Assembly: GCF_028748185.1 (NCBI RefSeq)
Contig: NZ_CP118164.1
Location: 558,001-622,000, forward strand
Direction of reading: 5' to 3'
DNA: 64,000 nucleotides
Origin: Bremerella sp. P1
Lineage (GTDB): Bacteria; Planctomycetota; Planctomycetia; Pirellulales; Pirellulaceae
In this document: positions 53,981 through 62,302 of the stretch, piece by piece
Numbering within the stretch: position 1 is the first letter of the stretch
Layout of the letters: each line of letters starts with the position of its first letter
Translations under genes and position numbers: made by a program
Notes under the pieces: model-generated
Told to the model about the DNA's origin: nothing
The model's database searches: none
What the model saw: the letters and a program-made list of their open reading frames with translations, nothing else

Positions 53981-54868
53981 ATGCCCACTCAACCCTTGCC
54001 ATCCGGTTTGCCGATCATCACGCCACGCGCAGCCGATTCGCACAAAGGAACCTTTGGCAGGGCGTTACTGGTTGGTGGCTCGGTGGGTATGCCTGGTTCG
54101 ATCAGCCTATCGGGGCAAGCGTGCCTCAAAGGAGGAGCAGGCTTGGTGACGCTGGCCGTTCCCGATGCGATCATCAACACGGTCGCCAACTTTGAACCGT
54201 CCTACATGACGTGGGCCTTGCCGACGGATCGTCATGGACACATTCCTTTTCATGCCAAGGCACGCTTAAGCGAAAAACTTCAACCGGCGGATTGCCTGGG
54301 CGTAGGACCAGGCTTGGGGCAATCGCGCGGCTTGTTTCATCTTGTGGCTTATCTGTATGAAACGTTTGCGAAACCGATGATCATCGATGCCGATGGTTTG
54401 AATCTTTTGTCGCAGCGCGAAGATCCACTTGCTGGTCATGCTGGCCCACGTGTCATTACGCCTCACCTTGGCGAATTCCAACGTCTTGTCGGCAAACCGC
54501 ACCTCTCGATGGAAGACGCGCGAAGTATGGCCGTCGAGTTGGCAAGCCGGCAAGAGATCGTTGTTGTTTTGAAAGGTCCCAACACGCTTGTTACCGATGG
54601 ACAACGCCAATGGCACAATCCCACTGGCAATCCTGGCTTGGCAACCGGAGGCACCGGCGACGTGCTCACCGGTTTGATCACGGCACTTCTTGCTCAGTCG
54701 CTTGTTGTTTATGACGCGGCTGTTCTTGCGGTTTTCCTTCATGGATTAGCAGCCGATCTAGCAATCCAAGAGACAACACAGGCAGGCCTCACGGCATCTG
54801 ACTTGCTGTCTTTCGTGGAAGAAGCGTGGCGCGATTACGAGTCGCGACGCGATGTTCCTTCCACCTAA
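53981..54868 (+). CDS. nnrD: ADP/ATP-dependent NAD(P)H-hydrate dehydratase
   Basis: The ATG 53981 (MPTQPLPSGLPIITPRAADS) is chosen; the open frame continues upstream inside larB. The 295-residue ribokinase-like enzyme repairs hydrated NAD(P)H. Motifs: HKGTFGRALLVGGSVGMPGS (first Gly-rich motif), IIDADGLNLLSQ, ITPHLGEFQRLVGKP and the ATP-binding GLATGGTGDVLTGLITALL with the catalytic Asp. The epimerase (NnrE) part is not fused. Position 16 bp after larB suggests cotranscription; both act on nicotinamide-type cofactors. Confidence 0.93.
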   Translation: MPTQPLPSGLPIITPRAADSHKGTFGRALLVGGSVGMPGSISLSGQACLKGGAGLVTLAVPDAIINTVANFEPSYMTWALPTDRHGHIPFHAKARLSEKLQPADCLGVGPGLGQSRGLFHLVAYLYETFAKPMIIDADGLNLLSQREDPLAGHAGPRVITPHLGEFQRLVGKPHLSMEDARSMAVELASRQEIVVVLKGPNTLVTDGQRQWHNPTGNPGLATGGTGDVLTGLITALLAQSLVVYDAAVLAVFLHGLAADLAIQETTQAGLTASDLLSFVEEAWRDYESRRDVPST

Positions 54869-55161
54869 ATCAAACGTCCATGCAACAGTGGTTGTTTGCA
54901 CGACTATTGCTTCCGATGCAGCGAGAAACGTCACGGTTCAATAGTCATCCGCTAAACGCGGATTAGCGTGTACGGATATCCACAACGATTTTGCAATTGG
55001 TTCGTGTCGATGAAGTGAGTATTCTTTGACAAGGTTTAACGGAACTTCGACATGAATTTTCACGTCGGAGTTGTTCACCGAGGATTCGTTCAACAATCAC
55101 TTAACATCGCGACTTGCTGGAACAGAGGCAAAAAGAGGCAGGACGCGAAGGAGGGCGACCT

Positions 55162-55395
55162 ATGGTAACGATGAACGCAGTCGTTTACGAAAAGGATGGT
55201 CAGACCTACGTCTGGGCATTCCGCGAAGGGGAAGAAGAGCGTGCCCTGGAAGCGATTTGTCAATCTGCTAATAGCAACGAGACAAATCTCGACTGGGACG
55301 ATGCCAATACGATTTGGCAACGTATGGCTGACGCCCCGGATCAAGTCGATGTACGTGAGATTGGTGCTTTTCTAACCCGCGGCTCGCGTCGCTAA
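55162..55395 (+). CDS. Small protein of unknown function (77 aa)
   Basis: The ATG at 55162 has GGAGG seven bases upstream, which overrides the longer frame from 55114. The 77-residue acidic product reads [20 protein letters not shown], then helical segments ([30 protein letters not shown]) and ends LTRGSRR. No family is recognised. The gene precedes the MBL-fold hydrolase by 154 bp on the same strand. Confidence 0.72.
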   Translation: MVTMNAVVYEKDGQTYVWAFREGEEERALEAICQSANSNETNLDWDDANTIWQRMADAPDQVDVREIGAFLTRGSRR

Positions 55396-55549
55396 TACCA
55401 TCTCTCTGGTGAGAGCGCCTACGCAGTCTATGAGCTTAGGTGCTCGATCTTCCTCAGCAGGTCAACCTCTGGTTGTGACTGAACTGGGGGGGCGGTTAAG
55501 ATGGGGACATTATCTAAATCCCAATTCCGCCCAAGGTAATTTGCCTGTC

Positions 55550-56332
55550 ATGCAGCCTCGCAAAGAAATCTTCCCAAACGTTATCGAACTCAACTACCAG
55601 GCAGGTGAGCTGCTCGGCTGCAATGTCTACCTGGTATACGAGGGAAACGAGTGGATTCTTATCGATATCGGGTTCGATGAAACGGTCGAAGACTACATCG
55701 ACGTGATCCGAAACATCGATTTTCCCCTGGCAAACTGCAAAACGCTGATCGCAACCCATGCGGACGTCGATCACATTCAGGGGCTCGCAAAGGCCAAGCA
55801 GATTCTCGGAACGACGGTCACCTCCCATCCATTGGCTGTGAAGGCCTTGGAGTCGGGCGACAAGCTGCAAACATTCGCCGAGATTGCGTTGCAAGATATT
55901 CACCTGGACATGCCCCCCGTAAAGATCGAACATCAGATCGTCGACGGCGATACGCTGACGGTCGGCAAGCTCGAACTGGAAGTCTGGCACACGCCAGGCC
56001 ACACTAACAGCCAATTGAGCTTCCGTATGGGGGACTTGTTGTTCTCCGGCGATAATATCTACCGCGATGGCTGCGTCGGTGCGATCGATGCTCACCACGG
56101 CAGCGATATTCCTGACTTCATCAAATCGCTCGAGCGAATTCGTCAGAGCGACGTGAAGTGGCTTCTTCCCAGTCATGGCCCCATCTTCCGAAAAGATGAC
56201 GCCATGCTCGACAAGACGATTGCCCGGCTCAATGGCTATCTTCACATGGCCGACTTTGGAACGTGTGCGATTGACTGGCCTCTGATGGACGAATGGGAAG
56301 ACGAAATCGTCAAAGGCGTTCTGCCCAAGTAA
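55550..56332 (+). CDS. Metallo-beta-lactamase fold hydrolase
   Basis: ATG 55550 ([20 protein letters not shown]) is preferred because the leader of the longer frame from 55409 has no homologous look. The 260-residue product has the metal-binding motif [10 protein letters not shown] (HxDxDH), a second His in [13 protein letters not shown], the Asp in FSGDNIY and a final His in LPSHGPIF, all needed for a di-metal site. It resembles the glyoxalase II-like hydrolases that act on thioesters or phosphodiesters; the substrate is unknown. A strong terminator follows. Confidence 0.92.
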   Translation: MQPRKEIFPNVIELNYQAGELLGCNVYLVYEGNEWILIDIGFDETVEDYIDVIRNIDFPLANCKTLIATHADVDHIQGLAKAKQILGTTVTSHPLAVKALESGDKLQTFAEIALQDIHLDMPPVKIEHQIVDGDTLTVGKLELEVWHTPGHTNSQLSFRMGDLLFSGDNIYRDGCVGAIDAHHGSDIPDFIKSLERIRQSDVKWLLPSHGPIFRKDDAMLDKTIARLNGYLHMADFGTCAIDWPLMDEWEDEIVKGVLPK

Positions 56333-56369
56333 GAACGTCATCGCAAAGCCAACCAGCAAAATAAGCGGC

Positions 56370-56405
56370 TAGAGGGACCTTTCATTAAGGTTCCTCTATT
56401 TTTTT
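56370..56405 (+). terminator. Intrinsic terminator after the MBL-fold gene
   Basis: TAGAGGGACCTT (56370-56381) pairs with AAGGTTCCTCTA (56387-56398), with one wobble and a five-base loop, followed by seven T. This is a classical terminator and isolates amtB2 from upstream transcription. Confidence 0.92.
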
Positions 56406-56442
56406 GCGCATTTTCTTACAGGCATCGCATGCTGGCGTTTGT

Positions 56443-56461
56443 CGCAATGATTCTCATTGCG
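56443..56461. promoter_or_regulatory. Perfect inverted repeat, candidate activator site of amtB2
   Basis: CGCAATG (56443-56449) and CATTGCG (56455-56461) form a perfect dyad with a five-base spacer, about 250 bp upstream of the sigma-54 promoter, at the distance usual for enhancer-binding proteins. The upstream gap (56406-56709) also holds ATGCGCGCAT at 56562-56571, a self-complementary decamer. No activator gene is in the window. Confidence 0.45.
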
Positions 56462-56709
56462 GCGATCGATGAGCCATTATTAGGGCGATTGCGTATGCCA
56501 AGGGCGTTCCAAACGGAGGGAACCGCGCCAAGCAAAAGTGCTGAGAATCGTAGCAAGCTTCATGCGCGCATTCTTTGCATGCTGAGGCCTTCGCAAAAAC
56601 GTCCAGTGAAAAGCTTAAATTCCCGCCATCTCATAAGTCGTTCGTAGAACACGACATAGAACGCCACATTTTCTTGGCCGAGGCTTTTCATTGGCATAGT
56701 CGGAACTAA

Positions 56710-56724
56710 TGGCACAACGCTTGC
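56710..56724 (+). promoter_or_regulatory. Sigma-54-type promoter of amtB2
   Basis: TGGCACAACGCTTGC differs from the RpoN consensus TGGCACG-N4-TTGC only at the seventh base, with GG and GC at correct spacing. It lies 133 bases upstream of the amtB2 start at 56858, leaving a leader of about 120 nt. Confidence 0.88.
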
Positions 56725-56857
56725 GATCAGGGGTGCGTTGTGCACACGACCCTGCGTGGGAAGGCGCACTCAGAGATGTCCCACGTTGGATCGATTCCTG
56801 GCCCTGGCATATAGCTGGCTGATGTTTGTTTCATCTTATGTAAAAGGTACGAATCAC

Positions 56858-58360
56858 ATGGTAAGTTCCCTCTCCCTCCCCAACCGAGTGTGGTTTGCGA
56901 TGCTCGCAATCGCCCTCGGCCTCATGATCTCTTACCCGCTTTCGGCGCAAGACGCCGGAACGCCGGCATCGGAAGATGCTCCGATGGCTGAAGCCGGCGA
57001 ACCCAAAGCTGAAGAAGCCGCCACCGAAGAAGGCCCTGCTGAAGAAGAGGAAGCTGAAGAACCTCTCACCGCAGACGCCGTGCTTGGCGACGTTGACACG
57101 CTTTGGACCTGCCTGGCAGCGTTCCTCGTGTTCTTCATGCAGGCTGGTTTCGCTTTAGTCGAAGCTGGTTTCACGCGTGCTAAGAACGCTTGTAACATCG
57201 TTATGAAAAACCTGATGGACTTCTCCATCGGTTCTTTGTCTTTCTGGTTGATTGGTTTCGGCCTGATGTTCGGTCACACCAACGGCTTCCTCGGAACGGA
57301 CATGTTCCTGTTCGACGGTGGTAGTGAAGCTGCCATGGAAGTCAACTCGAACGTTGGTTTCAACTGGGCCTTCCTGATCTTCCAAACCGTGTTCTGTGCT
57401 ACTGCCGCGACGATTGTTTCGGGTGCAATGGCTGAACGAACCAAGTTCACCGCTTACCTCGTCTACTCGGTTCTGATCACCGTGATCGTTTACCCGATCT
57501 TCGGTAGCTGGGCTTGGGGTGGTCTTTACGCTGGTGGCGGCTGGCTCGAAGGCATGGAAACTGGTTTCTACGACTTCGCTGGTTCGACCGTGGTTCACTC
57601 GATCGGTGGTTGGGCTGCTTTGGCCGGTGCCATCACGATCGGTCCACGTATCGGTAAGTACACTGCTGACGGTAAGGTTAAGCCAATTCCAGGTCACAGC
57701 ATTCCGCTGGGTGCCTTGGGTGTGTTCATCCTCTGGTTGGGTTGGTTCGGCTTTAATCCTGGTTCGACCACGGCTGTTGGTGGTGGTTCGTTCGCTTACA
57801 TCGCTGTCACCACGAACCTGGCTGCTGCAGCCGGTGTGGTTGGTGCCATGATCACTTCGTGGATCATGTTCAGCAAGCCTGACACCTCGTTCACCTTGAA
57901 CGGTGCTCTCGCTGGTCTGGTCTCCATTACCGCTGGTTGTGATGCCCTGAGCCCAGCTTGGGCAGCTGTTGCCGGTTTGATCGGTGGCGTGATCGTGGTT
58001 CTCTCCTGTGTGATGTTCGACAAGCTGAAGATTGACGATCCCGTCGGTGCTGTCTCGGTCCACGGTGTTTGTGGTGCCTGGGGTACGCTGGCAGTTGGCC
58101 TGTTCATGACCGATGGCGGTCTGGTCAACGGTGGTGGTCCTGCTCAGCTGATCACCCAAATCATTGGTGTCGCAGTCGGCTTCGTCTGGGCCTTCGGCGT
58201 CAGCTTTGTGATCTTCAACCTGATCAAGTTCACCATGGGCTTGCGAGTCAGTGCTGAAGAAGAAATGGCCGGTCTCGATATCCACGAGCACGGCATGTAC
58301 GCCTACCCAGCTCACCTGGTTTCCGAAGGAACCCAGCAAGCTGGCCACGTCGCCTCCTAA
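56858..58360 (+). CDS. amtB: Second ammonium transporter, different Amt subtype
   Basis: ATG 56858 (MVSSLSLPNRVWFAMLAIAL) opens a signal peptide cleaved near PLSAQ. The 500-residue product then has an acidic linker rich in Glu and Ala (about 30-70), and the channel proper, whose first helix reads TLWTCLAAFLVFFMQAGFAL followed by VEAGFTRAKNA. This start is that of the cyanobacterial/plant-like Amt subtype and differs from amtB1. The pore histidines lie in GSTVVHSIGGWAALAG and VSVHGVCGAWGTLAVG; the C-terminal tail has EEEMAGLDIHEHGMYAY for PII contact. Codons are biased to GGT, GCT and GTT, suggesting high expression. A sigma-54 promoter precedes it. Confidence 0.95.
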   Translation: MVSSLSLPNRVWFAMLAIALGLMISYPLSAQDAGTPASEDAPMAEAGEPKAEEAATEEGPAEEEEAEEPLTADAVLGDVDTLWTCLAAFLVFFMQAGFALVEAGFTRAKNACNIVMKNLMDFSIGSLSFWLIGFGLMFGHTNGFLGTDMFLFDGGSEAAMEVNSNVGFNWAFLIFQTVFCATAATIVSGAMAERTKFTAYLVYSVLITVIVYPIFGSWAWGGLYAGGGWLEGMETGFYDFAGSTVVHSIGGWAALAGAITIGPRIGKYTADGKVKPIPGHSIPLGALGVFILWLGWFGFNPGSTTAVGGGSFAYIAVTTNLAAAAGVVGAMITSWIMFSKPDTSFTLNGALAGLVSITAGCDALSPAWAAVAGLIGGVIVVLSCVMFDKLKIDDPVGAVSVHGVCGAWGTLAVGLFMTDGGLVNGGGPAQLITQIIGVAVGFVWAFGVSFVIFNLIKFTMGLRVSAEEEMAGLDIHEHGMYAYPAHLVSEGTQQAGHVAS

Positions 58361-58465
58361 GACTGAATGTTTGAAAGCCAACCTCGCGGGCTTTGCCCTG
58401 GGCATTGCCCGCGATGTTAATGAAGACACTTCGGCCTTTGCCTGGGCCAGAAGTTCTACCCCAAT

Positions 58466-58512
58466 GACTTGGAAGGGTGTTCCGCCTCGCTCTTCCAAGT
58501 CGGGGTTTTTTT
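58466..58512 (+). terminator. Intrinsic terminator after amtB2
   Basis: GACTTGGAAG (58466-58475) pairs with CTTCCAAGTC (58492-58501); flanking CCCC (58459-58462) and GGGG (58502-58505) can extend the stem across a small bulge. Seven T follow (58506-58512). It lies between amtB2 and the second PII gene, so that gene is not simply the second cistron of an uninterrupted operon. Confidence 0.88.
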
Positions 58513-58531
58513 ATGCGCGGTGCTCAGTTTG

Positions 58532-58685
58532 AAGTTTTCAGTATTCAGTTTTCAGCAAGACGTGCATGTTCAAGCTGACACCTCGTTCGCCCCTCACTCT
58601 AGCCCTCTCTCCAAAGGGGCGAGGGGACAAGAGTGGTCGCGAAACGGCAGGTTTTGTCTTACTTAAAACTGAACGCTGAAAACTT
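58532..58685. mobile_element. MITE-like element with 21-bp terminal inverted repeats
   Basis: AAGTTTTCAGTATTCAGTTTT at 58532-58552 (21 bp) is the reverse complement, with two mismatches, of 58665-58685. The 112 bp between them contain a copy of the LVPSPLRGEG-type repeat (58588-58631) also seen at 452-625. The whole 154-bp unit has no coding capacity and sits between the amtB2 terminator and the second PII gene. The terminal repeats suggest a non-autonomous mobile unit; no target-site duplication was established. Confidence 0.55.
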
Positions 58686-58812
58686 GATATCCACCCCAAC
58701 GCTAAAAGCTCTTCTTTTCCCAGTCTGCTGGCTGGCACTTGCCCCATAAGGGCCCTCGGTTTACATTCGACGGTTTGGACTCCCATCGAACATTCGATCT
58801 GGACCCCTCTCT

Positions 58813-59160
58813 ATGAAACTTGTGATTGCCATCATTCAGCCAAGCCGCTTGGAAGCCGTCAAGGAAGCCTTGACCGAGGTAGAGGTTTTTCGTCTGACGG
58901 TGATGGATTGCCAGGGTTTCGGCCGCCAAAAGGGGCAAACCGAGGTCTATCGAGGGCACGAGTTCACGGTCAACCTGCTTCGTAAGGTCCAGCTGCAGAT
59001 CGCGGTGAACGAGGATTTCGTCGAACCCACCATCGACGCGATCGTGAAGGGGGCTCGATCGAGCGACAAGGGAGAAATCGGAGACGGCAAAATCTTCGTC
59101 GTGCCGATGGATGACTGTATCCGAATTCGCACCGGCGAACGCGGTCCAGAAGCAATCTAA
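58813..59160 (+). CDS. glnK: Second PII protein, with Phe at position 51
   Basis: The 115-residue product is a complete PII protein: start MKLVIAIIQPSRLEAVKEAL, ligand-loop residues GFGRQKGQTEVYRGHEFTVN, GDGKIFVVPMDDC and the C-terminal IRIRTGERGPEAI. Counting from Met1, position 51 is Phe (TTC at 58963-58965), where GlnB-1 has Tyr, so UMP cannot be attached at the canonical residue. Tyr46 remains. The protein can still bind ATP and 2-oxoglutarate and probably gates the adjacent amtB2 through its T-loop. Its gene lies 452 bp behind amtB2, with a terminator and a repeat element between, so it may have its own promoter. Confidence 0.96.
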   Translation: MKLVIAIIQPSRLEAVKEALTEVEVFRLTVMDCQGFGRQKGQTEVYRGHEFTVNLLRKVQLQIAVNEDFVEPTIDAIVKGARSSDKGEIGDGKIFVVPMDDCIRIRTGERGPEAI

Positions 59161-59177
59161 CGGGTCTTCAGTCTGGC

Positions 59178-59846
59178 CTACTCTTGGCCAGCCTCCAGTT
59201 CGGCACGAATCGCTTTGGAAATCGGGGTAAGATCGCCACCATATCCGACCCATACCGCTTTGATCATGCCATCGCGACCTACCAGGAAATTGGTTGGGTA
59301 GCCGAACTGAGGGCTCGTCTTTATCAGTTCTCGCCGAAGGTCGGCATTCATGTCGACGTAGACAGGCATCGCCGAATTGTATTGGGCCAGAACCAACTGC
59401 GAATCGTGCTTCAGCTGCTCGGTCTCTTCTTCAAACAATCCAGGCTGGCCAGGCATCCACCTTCCATCGGACGAGATCGGAATCAGCTCGAAGTCTGGGT
59501 TGTCCGAATAACGCTCGCGAATCTGTAGCAGTTCGGGGAGCTCCATCAGGCAAGGACCACACCACGGCCCCCAGAAGTTCACGAGCGTCACCTTCCCGGC
59601 AAATTGATCGGTATCTACGGCCGCATCCGCGTTTAGCAGTGGTTGAAGCTGAGCCATTGGGACTGGTTGCCCCACCCAGGGATGTGAAGTGGCCGGACCA
59701 CTGCCCCCGGGACCAAAAAGCAATGCGAGCAATATGACGGCCAAGCCTGCCAAGACACACAGCAAGACAAATAGGCCGACATTGCCCCTTCGAGGTCCCA
59801 TACTTCGTCTGGGCGGGGCCGTAAATCGAGAATAAAGTCGTGGCAT
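59178..59846 (-). CDS. Membrane-anchored TlpA/ResA-like thioredoxin
   Basis: The 222-residue product has a basic N-terminus, one membrane anchor (GLFVLLCVLAGLAVILLALL) and a thioredoxin domain facing the periplasm. The active site is FWGPWCGPCLMELPELL (WCGPC), with the usual preceding strand KVTLVNFWG and the cis-Pro region YPTNFLVGRDGMI. TlpA-like proteins keep cytochrome maturation or copper-binding cysteines reduced, which fits an organism with multihaem cytochromes. It is convergent with the second PII gene, stops 17 bp apart. Confidence 0.93.
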   Translation of the reverse strand: MPRLYSRFTAPPRRSMGPRRGNVGLFVLLCVLAGLAVILLALLFGPGGSGPATSHPWVGQPVPMAQLQPLLNADAAVDTDQFAGKVTLVNFWGPWCGPCLMELPELLQIRERYSDNPDFELIPISSDGRWMPGQPGLFEEETEQLKHDSQLVLAQYNSAMPVYVDMNADLRRELIKTSPQFGYPTNFLVGRDGMIKAVWVGYGGDLTPISKAIRAELEAGQE

Positions 59847-60117
59847 GACAAGTTCGTATTAAGGTCGTATGAAGGGACATGCGTGGCCCAGGGCCACCTC
59901 ATTCTATCGGGCGAGACCGGCATCGTGGGGCCCTAGGCACCGACAAAACAAGGGACTTTCGGCTTGTCTTGGGCTTCCCTGGATCAGATCGCTCTGGCAA
60001 CAACTGCCCCATAAGGAAATAATAGGTCATTGTGTTCCCGTCAGCCTGTTGTACAACATCGGCTGATAGCTTCCCGATTTTGGAAGCATTCCGCTGCTTG
60101 AAGGATTCACTTGTGCG

Positions 60118-60669
60118 ATGAAATTTGAGGTTGAATTAAAATTTCCGGTCGACAACCTGGCGCCCATCGAGTCGCAGTTGGAGGAATTGGGCGGAATCAT
60201 CGAGGTTCCCAAGCGTCAGGCAGACAAGTATTACAGCCATCCTTCCCGGAATTTCGCCGAGACGGATGAGGCACTGCGGATTCGTCGCGTTGGCGACCAA
60301 AACTACATCACCTACAAAGGCCCGAAAGTCGATGATTCGACGAAAACCCGGCGTGAAATTGAAGTTCCGCTGATTTCTGGCAAGACAGGGGCGGCCAACA
60401 TCGTCGACATGTTTGAATCACTTGGTTTCACCCATGTTGCCGAAGTGACCAAGGATCGCCGCAAGTCACACATTCAGTATGAAGGTTTTGACGTGATGGT
60501 CGCCATGGACGAAGTGCTCAACCTGGGCAAGTTCGTCGAGCTTGAGATCACCTCAGGCGAAGAAGACATGGAAGCGGCCAAAGACGCGATTGCCAAATTG
60601 GCCGATCAACTCGGACTCTCCAATAGCGAGCGTCGAAGTTACCTGGAATTGATTCTGGGCGACACCTAG
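60118..60669 (+). CDS. CYTH-domain protein (CyaB/thiamine triphosphatase type)
   Basis: The 183-residue product starts MKFEVELKFPVDNL, giving the ExExK signature of the CYTH (triphosphate tunnel) fold. The tunnel's charged strands follow: YYSHPSRNFAETDEALRIRR, NYITYKGPKVDDSTKTRREI, KDRRKSHIQYEGFDVMVAMD and FVELEITSGEED. These enzymes bind triphosphates (ATP, thiamine triphosphate or polyphosphate); the CyaB name implies adenylate cyclase activity only in some members. The size and order match CyaB. It has a possible ribosome-binding site AAGGA ahead of ATG 60118. Confidence 0.92.
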   Translation: MKFEVELKFPVDNLAPIESQLEELGGIIEVPKRQADKYYSHPSRNFAETDEALRIRRVGDQNYITYKGPKVDDSTKTRREIEVPLISGKTGAANIVDMFESLGFTHVAEVTKDRRKSHIQYEGFDVMVAMDEVLNLGKFVELEITSGEEDMEAAKDAIAKLADQLGLSNSERRSYLELILGDT

Positions 60670-60801
60670 GGAAGAAAACTCCCCTTAGAACTTTCCCGGA
60701 TTTTTTCCGATTCCGCCAAAACCTTACCGGATTACCGGGGTTTTACCTCTCACCGCGACAATTTTCTGCGTGAAGATCCTCTCTTCATGTAGCGATTGTT
60801 T

Positions 60802-60860
60802 GAGGAAGCCCTGGGTCGTTAAGTTACCGCGCACTCGATCTGGGGCTTCCTCTTTTCTTG
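60802..60860 (+). terminator. Hairpin with T-tract before the MFS gene
   Basis: GAGGAAGCCC (60802-60811) pairs with GGGCTTCCTC (60843-60852), with a 31-base loop, followed by TTTTCTT. It lies 130 bp after the CYTH stop, so it may end that transcript or a short RNA starting in the 60670-60800 gap. Nothing else in the 250-bp gap was recognised. Confidence 0.65.
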
Positions 60861-60919
60861 CCCCTAGCCCATTTTGGCCCCCGTCGTCGGTCCTTAAGGC
60901 CAGTTCTATAATGAGTTAG

Positions 60920-62302
60920 ATGAGCGCAAACCCTCTTTCCTCGACTGCCGCGGAGCCAGAAGACGACCGGCAGGCCTCCCAACCCAAGGCAGACGCGTCA
61001 TCTGGCATCCAATTCGAAGAGGGCGTCTCTCGGAATTTTACCCTGCTTACGATTTACCAAATCGTCCTGCGGTGCGGTTGGATCTTCAAAACCGAGAGCA
61101 TCATCATTCCAGCTGTACTTGATCTGATTGCCGGATCTGGCTGGGTGCGTGGCTTTCTTCCTATCCTCGGCCGAATTGGCCAAAGCTGCCCGCCGCTGCT
61201 CTATGCGGATCGGCTGCGTAGTCTGCCACTGAAGAAATGGTCACTCTTTGGGACCTCGTTGGCGATGTCGGTCGCATTTGCCGGCCTGGCTGCCATGTTT
61301 ATTCCTGGCGTCGATTCGACGATTGGCCAATCGGCTATGGTCGTTGGCTTCCTCGGCTTCTACTTTCTCTTCTTCTGTGCCACCGGCCTCAATCAACTCG
61401 GCTTCGGAACCTCCCAAGGCAAGCTCATTCCGCCCCATCTTCGCGGGCGACTGATGCTGGCCTCGAACGTGATCGGGGCGGTCATTGCCATCTCACTGGC
61501 AGCTTGGCTGCTGCCGAAGTGGCTGGAAGGAAACACGATTCAGGTTAACTGGATCTTCGGGTTTGCGGCGTTTGCGTTTGTCCTCAGCGCGTTGAGCGTT
61601 ATTGGCCTGAGGGAAAACCGCGATCAACATGAGAAGAAGATATTCTCGGCCAAGCATCTGTTTTTGGAGTCATTCCTGGTTGTAAGGAACGACCTGCGTT
61701 TTCGCTGGGTGTGTCTGATCGCGGCGGCGTTTGGTTTTTCGTTGATGCTCTTCCCACACTATCAAGCACTGGCTCGCGAACGACTGGATGTCGATCTTTC
61801 GCGGATGATCTTCTGGGTCATCATCCAGAATGCCGGCACAGCCATTTTCAGTTTGCTGGGCGGTCCCTTGGCCGACTGGAAAGGGAATCGCCTGGTCCTG
61901 CGAACGATGCTCTTCGGCGTGATGATCTTACCGCTGGGCTCGATTGCTTTGGTTCACTCAGGCAACATGGGACTCTACCTGTTTGACTGGCTCTTCCTGT
62001 TTGTGGGAGTGACGCCAATCACGTTCCGTGCGTTTACCAACTACACCCTGGAACTCGTCCCCTCAGAATTGCACCCGCGTTACCTGGCCACGCAAAGCTT
62101 GTGTATCGCGGTGCCGATGGTGCTTTCGCCGTTTGTGGGCCTACTGATCGACCTGACGAGCTTTGAAATTGTCTTCAGCGGTATCGCTGTCATCTTGTTT
62201 ATCGGGTGGATCATGACCTGGTTCTTGGTCGAACCACGACACGAACCGGGGCACCATGTGCAATACGGCGAGATGGATGTCGACCCGGACGACGAAGTCT
62301 AA
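60920..62302 (+). CDS. Major facilitator superfamily transporter
   Basis: The 460-residue product has a soluble N-terminal tail of about 35 residues, then about twelve helices. MFS features include GSGWVRGFLPILGRIGQSCP, the region LNQLGFGTSQGKLIPPHLRG with the loop Arg (RGRLMLASNVIGAV), and LLGGPLADWKGNRLVLRTML (the G-x3-D-x2-G-R-K-like motif). The likely substrate is not evident. It is convergent with the ABC-2 permease: the stop codons overlap (TCTAAC contains both). Confidence 0.87.
   Translation: MSANPLSSTAAEPEDDRQASQPKADASSGIQFEEGVSRNFTLLTIYQIVLRCGWIFKTESIIIPAVLDLIAGSGWVRGFLPILGRIGQSCPPLLYADRLRSLPLKKWSLFGTSLAMSVAFAGLAAMFIPGVDSTIGQSAMVVGFLGFYFLFFCATGLNQLGFGTSQGKLIPPHLRGRLMLASNVIGAVIAISLAAWLLPKWLEGNTIQVNWIFGFAAFAFVLSALSVIGLRENRDQHEKKIFSAKHLFLESFLVVRNDLRFRWVCLIAAAFGFSLMLFPHYQALARERLDVDLSRMIFWVIIQNAGTAIFSLLGGPLADWKGNRLVLRTMLFGVMILPLGSIALVHSGNMGLYLFDWLFLFVGVTPITFRAFTNYTLELVPSELHPRYLATQSLCIAVPMVLSPFVGLLIDLTSFEIVFSGIAVILFIGWIMTWFLVEPRHEPGHHVQYGEMDVDPDDEV

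Noticed and set aside
56429-56647. 72-codon open frame upstream of amtB2
   Set aside because: No ribosome-binding site, odd composition, and it overlaps the regulatory region between a terminator and the sigma-54 promoter.
57155-58498. 447-codon minus-strand open frame opposite amtB2
   Set aside because: Thr/Asp/Gln-rich shadow product with no signature; amtB2 is unambiguous on the plus strand.
58733-58747. TGGCACTTGCCCCAT upstream of the second PII gene as a sigma-54 promoter
   Set aside because: The -24-like TGGCAC is present, but no GC pair lies at the required distance; the TTGC directly follows instead.
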